Below, one piece after another: positions 1-11,500 of a stretch of DNA of 64,000 nucleotides (the first letter of the stretch is position 1; every line of letters begins with the position of its first letter). Source of the DNA: Antedon mediterranea (Eukaryota > Echinodermata > Crinoidea > Comatulida > Antedonidae); the NCBI RefSeq assembly GCF_964355755.1, contig NC_092676.1, positions 5,066,288 to 5,130,287 on the forward strand, in the 5' to 3' direction. The notes under the pieces are model-generated. The model did not search any database, had not been told where the DNA came from, and worked only from the letters and a program-made list of their open reading frames with translations. Position numbers and translations under genes: made by a program.

Positions 1-588
1 AGGCTCTAGATATAATTATTTAGTCAAACTGCTTAAACCCGTTTCCCACTAGGTGAATTTAAAAGCATCTTTTTCTACTTTTTGCAACCAATCGGAGCTC
101 AGGAATGTTTCATTCACCAAGTGGAAAACTTGTGATGAAAACACTGGTGTAATACATTTTATTTTTGTAAAATTCCATGATTTTCAATGAGCGGTACATA
201 GGGGCAGATCTAGGAGTGCGTCGCTTTGACAGCTAAAATGACATTATGAACTACTGTTGGATTATTTTAGACAGACTGTTTATCTACCCTGTTTGAAAAA
301 TATGGATCTAACCCTGATATAGTTAGAATTTACCACACTAAAAGCTGAATGAATACCACTACAAAATGGTATGCTTAACATTACTACTTCAATACGGTTT
401 GGTCTCAACTGGGTTATTAATAATATTGCATTTATTGCACAATTATGACAAATACTGGATAACACTAGTAACTAACAACAGTTTATAATTAAGATTACAT
501 CTCAACTTTGTGTCCTTTATATATTTGTTGAATATTTCCATGTAACTATAATTTGAATTTGAATATTATTATGCTTTTAATGAGATAT
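1..588. other. Left-edge non-coding stretch
   Basis: No gene seen. The short open frames here lack codon bias and recognisable motifs. The first 80 bases contain a phrase (CCCACTAGGTGAATTTA) related to dispersed inverted-repeat elements further right, such as 36445-37085. The stretch lies 3' of the zinc-finger gene on the minus strand and may hold its 3' flank. Confidence 0.4.
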
Positions 589-594
589 TTTATT
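589..594 (-). terminator. Candidate poly(A) signal of the zinc-finger gene
   Basis: TTTATT on the plus strand reads AATAAA on the minus strand, 123 bases past the zinc-finger stop codon. It is a plausible polyadenylation signal, but AT-rich sequence yields this hexamer by chance. Confidence 0.4.
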
Positions 595-628
595 GGGTTC
601 AGCTATTGTATATTATGTTAGTACCAAA

Positions 629-708
629 TTTACGAATATGAAATTGGGATCAGCTCAAAAGTTTCACAATTATGTGACGTTATCGTATTCGTAAGGTTGC
701 GAAACCTG
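629..708 (-). mobile_element. Fragment of a TA-flanked inverted-repeat element
   Basis: This matches the reverse complement of the left end of the 0.5-kb elements at 10020 and 26801. Shared words include GATCAGCTCAAAAGTTTCAC and TTATCGTATTCGTAAGGTTG. It lies immediately 3' of the zinc-finger stop codon, so it would fall within that gene's 3' UTR. Confidence 0.6.
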
Positions 709-716
709 CCTATTAT

Positions 717-3165
717 TCACTGTAAATGTTGGTATGTCGTTAGATTAGTATAATAATTGGTTGTTGGTGCAGCCACGACTAGATTAGCTGTCAACCCAGG
801 AGAAACAACACTTTCAGTAAACATAGAATTCATCGTGCACGGAATGTTCGTGCTAGGAATGATGGGAAGATTAGAAGAACCGAGAGACAGCGTCGTACCA
901 GGACTCATCGGTAAGAGAGAAGAGAGGAAGTTTTGAGGTAGCATTTGAACTTGTGACGATCTAACAGGTGGGGGAGAACACGCCATCGGCACAATGTTAT
1001 CGTACACGTCTGACTGAGCAATACGGGCTTCAGCCAGGGCTTGGGAAATAACGTTACTAGTGTATTTATTCTCCTTGTCTGGTGTGTTATTCATGTTCAT
1101 CACTTCTTTAATTGTACTAAGTTGTATGATAGCCTCAGTGTTGTCCATTACTTGAGTTTGGTCACTTAATTCGATCACCACCGTTGCACATTGGTCATTG
1201 CTCAGCTTAGATAATGGTCGAATACTGTTTATGCCGTGTGTACGTTTACGATGCTTGTAAAGGTTGCTACTGGTCGAGGTCACGTAATCGCAGAGGTCAC
1301 ATGATTTGGTCTTCTCACCTAGGAAATAAATAAATGATTATATAGTAAATAAAGTGCAAACGATCTATTGCTTTAGGGTTGCGCAATCATAATAAACAAA
1401 AATAAAAAATCGCAACAATCTGTATACCTGTATGCTTTTTAATATGGTCCTTCAACGCTGCTTTGGTACGCGTTTCAAAATCACAATACGAACATTTATT
1501 TGGTTTATAATTTGGATGGGTCTTCAAGTGAGCACGCATATTGTACTCAAATTTAAACGGTTCCTGACAGAGGGGGCAAACGAATGGCATAGGGCGGGGA
1601 AGGTGCTTTCGTTTCAGATGCTGGTTGCGTTCTTGATCGCTAAAAAATCCCTTCCCGCAATGATCACATAAATGTCTTTTTTCTCTGAGATGTTTCCGTT
1701 TCATATGTAGACCGAGCGAATCTCTCCTCCGACACTTGTAGTCACATAAAGAACATTCGTGCGGTTTGTTTTTCAGGTGGATCCGTTTATGCATTCTTAA
1801 ATTAATTGCACGTTTAAACGCTTTTCCGCAATCTTCACAAAGGTAATCGTTAGCATCACTGTGAGTCAGTTTATGTTGGTTTAAACTCGCTTTTTCCGTG
1901 TAACATTTCCCGCATTCGTCACAAGAAAACGGCTTTTCGCCGGTGTGCGTACACAAGTGTCGTAGATAATGATTGTTACTTCCTATGATGTACTCTTTAC
2001 AGTACTCGCAATGTTTTCCGGGAACTGAACCTCGTTTACCAATCTTCGGTCCTTTCGTTTTCTTATGCTCCTCTTGGTTATGCTTCTGTAATAATTTTTT
2101 AAACTTGCAAACAAACCCGCAAGTTGAGCAATGATAGCGGTCTTCTTTACCCTCAATCGGCTCAATTTTGACCTTCCTACATGGTTTAGGTTTCGGCGCA
2201 GACAGCCGATGCTTTTTCTTTTTGTGATTCGTTAATATGTAGAGAAATTTACAGGAAAAATCGCAAGAATTATACGAGCATTTGTAACGGTCTGGAAGAA
2301 TTTTACATTTGCTTGGGGTGATTAGGTAATTATAAGCTTGCGGGACAGGTTTATTATGAATCTCAAATTCGTGAAGAACGAGATCTTTCTTCACTTTAAA
2401 ATCCACTTCGCATTCCTCGCATGTTATACGATCTACCGGCACTTTTGCGTGTTGATGAATTCTCTGATGTCGTTTTAGGAGTGGACTTGAACTCGCTGAA
2501 AATGTACATTCTGTACACTTGAATAAATCAGCATTTTCGCTTTGTTTATCGCCCTCTATAGAACTATCATCAATCATATCCGAATAATAAGAAAACTCTG
2601 TATCGTTATTTTCTTTAGGAATTCTTTGTCTGCTACTGGTTCGGGTTTTGTACTGCTTCACATGTTCACCCTCGTACTTTATATTTTCTGTGACATTATT
2701 ATCTTCGTTAGACTTAGGACTTTCTATGAGACTCTCATCATCATCATGAAAAAAACCAGGAGGAGAATCCTGAAGATAATTTTCATAAATTTCTGGATCT
2801 ATGTTAGATTCAAGAAAATGAACATTAATTTCTTCGGAAATCTGGTAAGTCTCCTTTTTATTTGAATCATCAATATTAATGTTTTTGTAATTTGTTGATC
2901 TTTCAATTTCATCAAAATTGTTGTGCTTTTCTTTATTTGTAGGCCTACCCTGGTTTTCTTTCTTAATTTCTGCTTTTTTCTTAGTTATTTTTGATTTTCC
3001 GTTGTTTAATTCAAGTTTAACCTTGCCTTTAGCCAAACTTTTGTTTTTTTTCTTGTGTTCACGTGTGTGCTTTTTAATTTCGTGTAGATCTTTCGTTACA
3101 AATGGGCACTTATCGCAAGTAAAGCTAAATTCGCCGCAGTCTGAATCGCTACTCTCACTATCCAT
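717..3165 (-). CDS. C2H2 zinc-finger protein, 13 fingers
   Basis: Two coding exons on the minus strand: 3165-1428 (ATG at 3165) and 1318-717 (TGA at 719-717). The donor is CAG/GTATAC and the acceptor CCTAG; the phase-1 join gives HTG/EKTKSC, a canonical inter-finger linker, so the intron splits finger 13. The product is 779 residues. One finger sits at residues 15-37 (CDKC...H...H). An acidic/basic low-complexity spacer runs to about 210. Several spaced fingers follow, then a near-contiguous block to about 605 including CDECGKCYTEKASLNQH and CEDCGKAFKRAINLRMH. The C-terminal 170 residues have no fingers and are Ser/Thr/Asn/Pro-rich, as in many regulatory tails. Family knowledge says nuclear, sequence-specific DNA binding, probably a transcription regulator. 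The finger layout loosely recalls REST-like proteins, but I cannot assign orthology. Reading past the donor gives a false 592-aa frame. Confidence 0.88.
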
Positions 3166-4079
3166 ATTTTTCTAAGTACAAGAAAAAGGGGGAAAAAACA
3201 AAATAAGGTTAGAATTTAACAAGGTTAATGTCATTAGAGAATACATTGATTATTGCTTAATTAATGATTGTCCATTGATGATTGGTCATTAATTCTTTGA
3301 CATTTAAAAAAAAATTACATCACCTTTTGAAATACTGTATAATGTATATAGGCCAAGTCATAACATGGAGTTACTACATAAGTCATAAGTTAGTGAGTAA
3401 ATACGCACTAAACACAATACAAATCCAGGTACTTGCTAGGCCTAGTATGTTTTACATAATTGTTTCTCATATACAGTCCCACCCTCGATAAACAATGGTT
3501 TCATCCGGTAATTTGACAGAAAATTATATGCATATACCGTGCAGTGTGATGATATGTACGCATTTTGTATGTATAAAATATAAATTACTACAGGAACATA
3601 ATTTCTTACTTTTAAAGCAGACAAATTAAAACACAATTTGTCGATAATTTTATGGAAACAAAACCGAAATTAAAATACGAACAAAGCACATTTGACGAAT
3701 ATTTTACCTGTTATTTTGTCTAGTCTTTGTTTGTGAGAGCAGATGGATGGGTCGACGACGAGAGAGAGAAACACAATAAATTTTTAGAAGATCCTCGAAC
3801 ATAGGTGGCGCTAAACATGTTTTTAAAAATAATGTTTCATTAAAAAAACAAGAAGCGCATGTCGTTTTCCAACTTGTGAGTGTGGTGGTGGTATAAAAAG
3901 TGGTGTGCACCTTTTTTTAAAAAAACGGGCTAATAAATGTAACGACAAGAAAATTTAATAATAGGCTTAGTATTAACAAGATCAAGAAATATATTTGAAA
4001 GGTAATTTTGGCTTTATGATATTTGTGGTTGTGTTATTTGATGTGCTCTCATAAAACCTAGACTTTACCTCCTCTTAAA
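3166..4079. other. 5' flank of the zinc-finger gene
   Basis: Non-coding. It should contain the 5' UTR and promoter of the minus-strand zinc-finger gene. No clear TATA box or splice acceptor could be fixed, and I saw no second gene. Confidence 0.4.
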
Positions 4080-4215
4080 TTCTCTCTAGGCCTAGTAGTA
4101 GTAGGCTAGCTAGGCTAGGAAGGTAGGCCGGCTATTATTATAGGCCTACTAGGCCTAGCCTTGGCTACTAGGCCTAGGCATAGGGCCTAGTAATAGTATG
4201 CCTAGCTAGCTTAGC
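4080..4215. repeat. AGGCCTAG-rich low-complexity patch
   Basis: Dense overlapping copies of the palindromic words TAGGCCTA, CTAGGC and GCCTAG. The same word is scattered across the whole window, for example at 6030, 7190, 49705-49760 and 61340. It is a texture of this genome rather than a discrete element. Confidence 0.7.
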
Positions 4216-4333
4216 TTGGATCAAGAGGGAAGCCCCTAGGAGGTATCTAACCAGCCAGGTGAAACCCACTATAGTATAGGCCTTATCTAATAGTTCTCCT
4301 CTCTATAAATGGCATATAAATATACTAGCTATA

Positions 4334-5957
4334 GGGGGAGTATGGTCGAAGCGGCCGCCAACCAAAGCGGCCGCCAGTTTAATATCGTCATTTGTATGGA
4401 ACGCCATGTGCGCTTTAATCTTTGATTGTCGTTGTCAACGCCATGGCCTATGGCGAGTTGAGTTACAGTAATTGTATGTATGGTCAAACCAATAAATATA
4501 AGCCAAATCATGTACTATCGAATCTTTATATTTCTATAATAATTAAGTTTGCCTGCCGATAAATCAATGTATATTTTATTTGTATTTTAATATTAACTAA
4601 CTAAATATATTTACATATACTATCGAATCATTAATAATTTACGTTGACCCGACGTTTCTTGAGCACTCTCCTATCGAATTTTTATACAGTATTGCATTAA
4701 TAATCTACGCACGGTATTGCCGAATATTTATATCTCATTTACATACTATCGAATCCTTATACAGTATTGCAATAATAATTTACGTACGGTATTGCTGAAT
4801 CCTTATATCTCATAGAATCTTTTTACAGTATTGCAATAATAATTTACGTACTAAGGTATTGCCGAATCTTTATATCTCATTTACATACTATCGAGTCTTT
4901 ATACAGTATTGCATTAATAATTTACGTACGGTATTGCCGAATCTTTATATCTCATTTACATCGAATATTTATACAGTATTGCAATAATAATTTACGTACG
5001 GTATTGCCGAATATTTATATCTCATTTAAATCGAATCTTTATACAGTATTGCATTAATAATTTACGTACGGTATTGCCGAATCTTTATATCTCATTTACA
5101 TCGAATCTTTATACAGTATTGCAATAATAAGTTACGTACGGTATTGCCAAATTTTTATATCTCGTTTACACTGTACTATCGAACTTGTTTTTATTGAATA
5201 GTAATAGGGTGTGTTATACATTTAACTGTTATTCCATTGTAATACATTGTTTGTGTTTTCAATAAAGCAACGTGAAGACGAAAACGTGACCTTCTACAGC
5301 ACTATTCCCGGCCGGCCGCCAGTCGAGTTATTAGCCGCAATTCGCGTAATTAATTACCGTACCGTACAGACACTTGCATCTTATTTTATTATTTAAAACT
5401 CATTTTAAATTGATCAATATTTATATATCTGAAGGTATAAAACAATTTAGGATATTAAATAAATAAATTGATGTCATCATGTTATTGTCATTAAATTATG
5501 TTTGCGAACACGTACTACTTACAGTAGTTACTTTACTAATATATTAATATACAATAACAAATATATATATTTTGATATACTTTATTGAAAAAATATATAT
5601 ATTATTCTTAATAATTGGCTTATTATATATTATTATACAATAAAAACACCAGAATGTTTTTTATTGACTTTATTAAACATATATATCATTTAGAACAGTT
5701 AAAGTAAGTAATCATCGATTCGCCATTTCGTTTAAAAGAACGTATCACATTCAATCTGTAAAAAAAGAGAATATATTACATAATATTAATAATGTAGGTT
5801 GTTATTTACGTCCGAGGAAAAGAAAACCTGTGGATCGAAACAATGACAATCAAAAATTACAAAACAACGACAATCAAAGCGCACACGGCGTTCCATACAA
5901 ATTACCGTTATTGAACTAGCGGCCGCTTTGGTTGGCGGCCGCTTCGACCGTAATCCC
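4334..5957. mobile_element. Non-autonomous DNA transposon, NotI-rich terminal inverted repeats
   Basis: The two ends are inverted copies over about 110 bases. The left end reads GGGGGAGTATGGTCGAAGCG; the right end in reverse complement reads GGGATTACGGTCGAAGCG. Both then continue through two GCGGCCGC boxes and a block near GGAACGCCATGTGCGCTTT. TATA flanks both ends (4330-4333 and 5958-5961), consistent with a TA or TATA target duplication. There is no coding frame; the interior is filled by a tandem array (4506-5185). The superfamily is not assignable by eye. Confidence 0.75.
4506..5185. repeat. Tandem array inside the 4334-5957 transposon
   Basis: About seven copies of a unit of roughly 70-85 bases built from TATCGAATCTTTATACAGTA, TTGCAATAATAATTTACGTA and CGGTATTGCCGAATCTTTAT. 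Copies differ by small indels, and the first ones (4506-4660) are partial. The array is confined to one side of the element. Confidence 0.85.
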
Positions 5958-6231
5958 TATAGGGGCCTATATGATAGCTAGCTAGGCCTAATTAATATAA
6001 TTATGGTCGGTTGTCTCAACTTTGCCTAGAGGCCTAGGCCTAATCCTACTATCCTACTCTACTAGACTGGGCAAGCCTTCCTCTAGTCTAGCTAGGCCCT
6101 AGCTAGCTAACTAAACTGAACACTATTATGATGTATATACGGGGGAACAGACGATCGGGACCACGGACGATTTGGTTGGTCCTGACCGTCTTAGCGTTGG
6201 GCCCGATAATCTTTTGTGTTATATAAAATAA

Positions 6232-7437
6232 CGCCGTGGCTAAAGATACGGTACCGTATCCTAACTTCCGTTTACTAAAGGTACGGTAAAATTACATTAC
6301 GTCATAATCAGCCAATGGGGTGCTGGTACGTGTGTGACGTCATCGTATCAGGACTACTTTGGACTTTTATTCACATCGCGTCTGTAGAGAATGCCTAATC
6401 GGCGGCGCCAGGCTGCATGGATATATGTGTGCGCTGATGATTCTGTGACTCAGCCTCGGGGCTAGACCTAGTAATGTTGAATCCAGAATCATCGATGCTG
6501 TAGTAATAGAGCAAGATCATGTGGTTGGTGGACGTAAAGCGTTTAAATCTTGCACTCAATCTCAAATATTATTTCATTATACAACATTAAATACTACACT
6601 ACAGTAGAAATATGTTGATAGCCAAATTAGAAGTAAAGGAATTATAATTCAATGTTGGAAATTGTGTTGCCTCTAGTTCATTTGTCCAGGGTTTTATTTT
6701 TATTCCAAATGGCCTATTTAGGCCTATATTTTTTAATAAACTTTGTTTACAGATGGTAACCATAAACAAAAAGCAAATGCGGACAATAAAGGGGCCCTCA
6801 AATACTATGATTAAGACAATAGGCCTAGCCCCAGGTCTTAGTTACAGAAATCAGCGCACACATGCAGCTGCCCCAGCCTGGCAAACTCATATACCGAGGC
6901 TATAGGTTATAGCATGGATATACCATGGAGTAAAGAATAAGAATTCTTTACTCCATGGTTATAGTTTAGTTTAGTTTAGTTATAATGGGAAAGTTTAGGC
7001 GATGCCTTTTTAACCCCATATCAACTACATTGTGTCGATGCGATTCTTGAAGGTGTTAGTGGTATCAGAATTGACAACGTACTAATACTGTAACTACTGT
7101 ATAGTACGTAGTAGGCCTCTTTTGAAACGGTAAATTTCTGTATTCTAGAAATAAAATCAACATGTTTTGGCCTGTCAATAATAACAGACGTAGGCCTAGG
7201 CTACATTTAGTTTTGTCACACGACGGGGATAATAGCGATAAATGAAGCATAATAAAGAAAATGTTAAGCCGCCGGTTGATCATTGTTTTCGCGATATGAA
7301 AAAAAAAATCCCAAGTCCTTATACGATGACGTGACACAGGTACCAGCACCCCATTGGCTGACTATGACGTAATGCAATTTTACCGTACCTTTAGCAAACG
7401 GAAGTTAGGATACGGTACCGTATCTTTAGCCACGGCG
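6232..7437. mobile_element. Nested DNA transposon, long TIRs, 9-bp target duplication (Mutator-like)
   Basis: Flanked by a perfect 9-base direct repeat ATAAAATAA (6223-6231 and 7438-7446). The inverted repeats are about 125 bases, begin CGCCGTGGCTAAAGATACGG, and stay nearly identical through the GTACCAGCACCCCATTGGCT region. Long TIRs plus a 9-base duplication are typical of Mutator-like elements. No transposase frame is present, so it is non-autonomous. It inserted inside the 6142-7863 element. The TIR similarity suggests fairly recent activity. Confidence 0.8.
6917..6957. repeat. Short perfect hairpin inside the nested transposon
   Basis: Arms of 17 bases (ACCATGGAGTAAAGAAT and its complement) are separated by a 4-base loop. 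The hairpin lies close to the midpoint of the 6232-7437 element. Confidence 0.75.
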
Positions 7438-7704
7438 ATAAAATAATGTGCCACATTTCATCATTTTTCATTCCTTGTGCTCAGTGTCAACATGCTTTTC
7501 TTGCGTACTTAACATTTTAATTTAAAAGTTATAAATTATATTTTTTCTGATTTTATCATAATTTTCCCCTATTTTCCCACAACTGGTTTTAAGAATTTCT
7601 TACCAATACTCTCGATTTATGAATAAATGTGATTGATTTTGATTGTTATTATTGTGTTGTTTGTATTCGCGTATTAATTTTTTTTTTATTTTCCCGAGAA
7701 TGTT

Positions 7705-7857
7705 TTGGGCCCGATCGTCTTGTTTGTTGGGCCCGATCGTCTCTGGGCCCGATCGTCTTTCACCCTCGATGGGCCCGATAGTCTCACGATTTGGGCCCGA
7801 TCGTCTTGAAGTGGGCCCGATCGTCTGGGCCCGATCGTCCGTGGTCCCGATCGTCTG
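7705..7857. repeat. GGGCCCGATCGTCT short tandem array
   Basis: Eight or so irregularly spaced copies of GGGCCCGATCGTC with spacers of 0-12 bases, forming the right part of the outer transposon at 6142-7863. One related copy (GGGCCCGATAATC) remains left of the nested insertion near 6200. The antisense and sense frames opened by it are not genes. Confidence 0.8.
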
Positions 7858-8324
7858 ATAACCTATATACGTATACACAGCAAAAATCAATCATCACTTA
7901 TTCATTATATAAAAAGGAAGAGTTGTTGCTACATAATTAATTAAAATTAAATTCAGTCACTTATTTTTTTAGTAAAAAATACACAAACAGGATAAGCATG
8001 CACAAAATGACTTTTTGACTCGACAGAAGCTGCATATCTTTATGCGTTTGTTTTAGTGGTGAGTGGTGGCTGATAAAATCAAGGGTATTCTGCATGCTAT
8101 TATGATATGGCATTTAATTCTATTATGATATGGCATTTAATTAATTTGAACATAATTAATATTAATGATTATTATATTATCCAAATTTAGGCCGAGTTAT
8201 TATTAGCGTGTTCGTCATGTCAGTACTGTATATCCGTATATTCATCTCCATTTCCATATCTGTAGTACACTGAGTATTAAGATGAAGTAAATCAGTAATG
8301 AGGTTGCAGGCTTCAGATTTCTAA

Positions 8325-8495
8325 AGCTCTGTCTAGCACTATCAAACTTTGACAAAAAAAATGTAATGTGCCCATATAAAGACATGATGATGTTATATCA
8401 CTGCCATACTTGGGGATATCACTACCATATTTGGGGATATCACTACCATATTTGGGTACATCACACTTTTTTTGTCGAACTTTGTTCTATAGTAT
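8325..8495. mobile_element. MITE family A copy, CArG-box-bearing
   Basis: Starts with the family terminus AAAGCTCTGTCTAGCACTATC, continues through the GTGCCCATATA...GACATGATGATGTYATATCACT core, and ends TACATCACACTTTTTTTGTCG. It contains two perfect CCATATTTGG words. It lies just upstream of the first coding exon of the LOTUS/RRM gene. Confidence 0.75.
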
Positions 8496-8574
8496 AAACT
8501 ATTATTCATGATATGTCATCATTTCAAATCTAAAGTTTGAATATTTTATATTTTTTGTAGATTGCTGGAAAAAG

Positions 8575-11500
8575 ATGGCTGAAGCATCTAGCAATTTCAT
8601 TCCAGAAGCTGTTAAGAAATATGTGAGGGCAGTGTTGCTGTCTCAAATAGGCGGAGTATCGCTGAAACGATTCCCGTCAGACTATAATAAATTAATAGGT
8701 GAAAACTTCCCAATGCGAAGTTTGGGTTTCAGCTCACTTCTGACATGTATGCAAGCGATGCCAGATGTTGTAAGGTGAGGTTAATACCTTTTGACCTATT
8801 TTTCAAACCATGTACACATGGGCAATGCAGTGGCTAATAGTAATTACGACTATTTGTTATTTTGTGCATATTTCAGTTTAAAAATTGTCTTGTTTATAAA
8901 AATGAAACTTGGATAATAACCTAATTTAAAAATATTTGACCTATGACCTTTGGGGAAAAAAGCAGACTTTTATGCGACTTTATTCTTGAAGTGTTGTTGT
9001 GCTGTAGATTAAAACTTATATTAAATGCAATTGCTATTGTAGGATAATTGGAGATAATTTAGAAACGTGTACTTTGCTCGGTATTGGGGATGAGACATCA
9101 TTTATGAGTGGACCGGCAATTGCTGCACAGTATCCAGTTGCAGGTAAAAATGTAGGAGTCCTACTTCCATATTTGGGAGTCCAACTTACAAATATGGATG
9201 TCCAATATAAAGTCTACTTCCAAATATGGATGTTCTAATCCGAAATATAATGTCTACTTCCAAATATGGCAGTCCTGCTACCAAATATTGAAGTCCTACT
9301 TCCAAATATGGATGTCCTAATCCCAAATATAAAAGTCCTACTACCATATCTTGTAGTCCTACTCTCAAATATGGAAGTCCTACTACCACATATTGAATAT
9401 AATTCCAAATATGGATGTCCTAATCCCAAATATAAAAGTCCTACTACCACATCTTGTAGTCCTACTCCCAAATATGGAAGTCCTACTACCACATATGGAA
9501 TCTAATTCCAAAATATGAGTCTTGCAGTTTTCCAAAATAGTCATACTTCAAACATTAGTGTCCTACTTCCAAAATATAAGTATTTAGTATATGACAATTT
9601 TTTTCAATTATAAAGTTAACTGTATACATAATATTATTTTAAGAGGGAGATATATGCATTTTAATCTTTTATGAAACTATTAAAAAAAAATGTTTTAAAG
9701 AAATATGCACTGTCCCTTTAAAGTCAATATTATTTCATTATGCTTTTTTAGGTACTGAAGAAAAGAGACACAGAAGTCAACGAAAAATGAATAAATCGCA
9801 CAAAAAAGTGTACAAAGGTATTTTAAATTGTAGAAAGTTTCTTCTTTCTATTTTACCAATTTTGGTTAAAATTGAAATGAACCTGGCAACCAGAATGGTA
9901 AATTATTTATTATAGTCCGAACAAAATAACTTTACAACAAACTTTTGATGATTTTATCATACCGTAAATCTTCTAATAGTAACCCATACTCTATTAGTAA
10001 CCCATATACTCTAATAATAGGGAGGTTTCACAACCTTACGAATACGATAACGAAAACGGATACGTCATACATTTGTGAAACTTTTGAGCTGATCCCCATT
10101 TCATATTCGTAAAGCGTATTCGTGTTGACGAATATCACCAGTCATATTCGTAACTACAAAACGAGTATAGTTTTTGATCTATTTTGCACATTTTGCATTT
10201 GAATTAGGAATGATTCATGATTATAATATAATTATAGATTTATTGAAAGTAATTTACTAAAGTAATTTACTAAAATGCCAAGTCAATTTTGATAAATAGC
10301 AGTTTTTAAAGTCCTCACTCGCTTTGATGTTACGCTAGGCCTAGGCAACCAAGCAACACGTACCTGCACTTCGCTCAAATTTACCGCAGTCATATTTTGG
10401 GCGCGCCTCAATATTTCGTTGCCATGCGAAACAGATTTTTTTATGGCTTACGAAAACGAATACGTGTACGTGACGTATCCGTTTTCGTTATCGTATTCGT
10501 AAGATTGCGAAACCTCTCTATTAACCCCCTTTCTAATAGTAACCCCCTTTCTAATAGTAACCCCCCTTCTAATAGTAACCCACCTTCTACTAGTAACCCA
10601 CCTTATAAGTCAATCTATAATATTAACCCATAGGGGTTACTATAAGAGTCACAAAAACTATTGACAAAATGACTGGTCGTTTATGATGCAGCCGTATTTT
10701 GAATAATAAGGAGATAATGCATGTTGATCTCAACCAAATTTGTTTATTCGTACTGTTTTATTATTTTGCTATGAGTTGGGAAAAGTTGGGGGTGGGTAAC
10801 TATTTTCAGGTGCCTAATTTAAAATTAGTAATAGTAACCCACTACTCTAATAGTAACCCCCTTTCTAATAGTAACCCACTCTAATGGTTATGATTTATGG
10901 TATTTCAGAAGAAAGACAGATACCGTAAAAAGAGTAGTACTACTTCAAATACGTACCTACGGTTACGAAAAAAGGTTTTATTGTTTTTGTTTTGTTTTTT
11001 TCAGATGATAAAAATGTAAACAAAAATGTGTCAACTAGAAGTAATTTTGTTTCATCCGATTCAAAGAAATTTCCGAATTTAGTTGCAAATCAGAAAGGAT
11101 TGTATGCTATTGTTGTAAAGGGTATTAAAGATTTAAACACAGCACATGTAAGTAACATAACCTTTGACCCAAAATACCCCTCCCATCGGTGACATGTCCA
11201 AATTAAAGAATCCTGTGTCTGGTATATGAAAACTTATAATAAGAAAAGAATAGACACCAGATGGATGTCTGTTTGTTGTTATTTATTTATACTGGGCGAC
11301 CTCTTCAGTCAAGTACTGGTCTCCCAGAGGGCACAGTACTGATTGATCAGTGGCTGTGATGTACAAGTACACCGGGGCGATCCCCTACTCATCTCAAAAG
11401 ATGTACTAGTTTCTTCAAAGTGCACATGAGCTATATAGTCCTTATCCGAGAAGACTCGTTCTAACACCAGAACCATGGAGCGAGTGAGCCTCAAATCCTT

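Larger units (their letters stand above)
6142..7863. mobile_element. Outer DNA transposon with 8-bp target duplication
   Basis: Flanked by a perfect 8-base direct repeat TATATACG (6134-6141 and 7864-7871). The termini are inverted copies sharing CAGACGATCGGGACCACGGA, with GGGGAA outside it on the left and GGTTAT on the right. The element is interrupted by a second transposon (6232-7437). Without it the element would be about 0.5 kb and non-coding. Its right half is an array of GGGCCCGATCGTCT. An 8-base duplication fits hAT- or P-like transposases, which is inference only. Confidence 0.75.

Noticed and set aside
1432-3175. Several plus-strand frames opposite the zinc-finger gene
   Set aside because: Antisense shadows of a well-supported coding exon.
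7600-7890. Frames with GPDRL/DDRAQ repeats
   Set aside because: Translation of the GGGCCCGATCGTCT array inside a transposon.
9186-9505. Three repetitive frames (VGLPYLGVGLQ-type)
   Set aside because: Minisatellite read-through in an intron of the LOTUS/RRM gene.
10397-10633. 78-aa frame also seen at 27184 (MRNRFFYGLRKRIRVRD)
   Set aside because: It spans the terminal inverted repeat of the 0.5-kb elements and runs into a minisatellite; no transposase character.
10909-10925. Possible micro-exon after TATTTCAG in the LOTUS/RRM gene
   Set aside because: Neither candidate donor (GATACC/GTAAAA or TACGTACC) keeps an open frame with the flanking exons.
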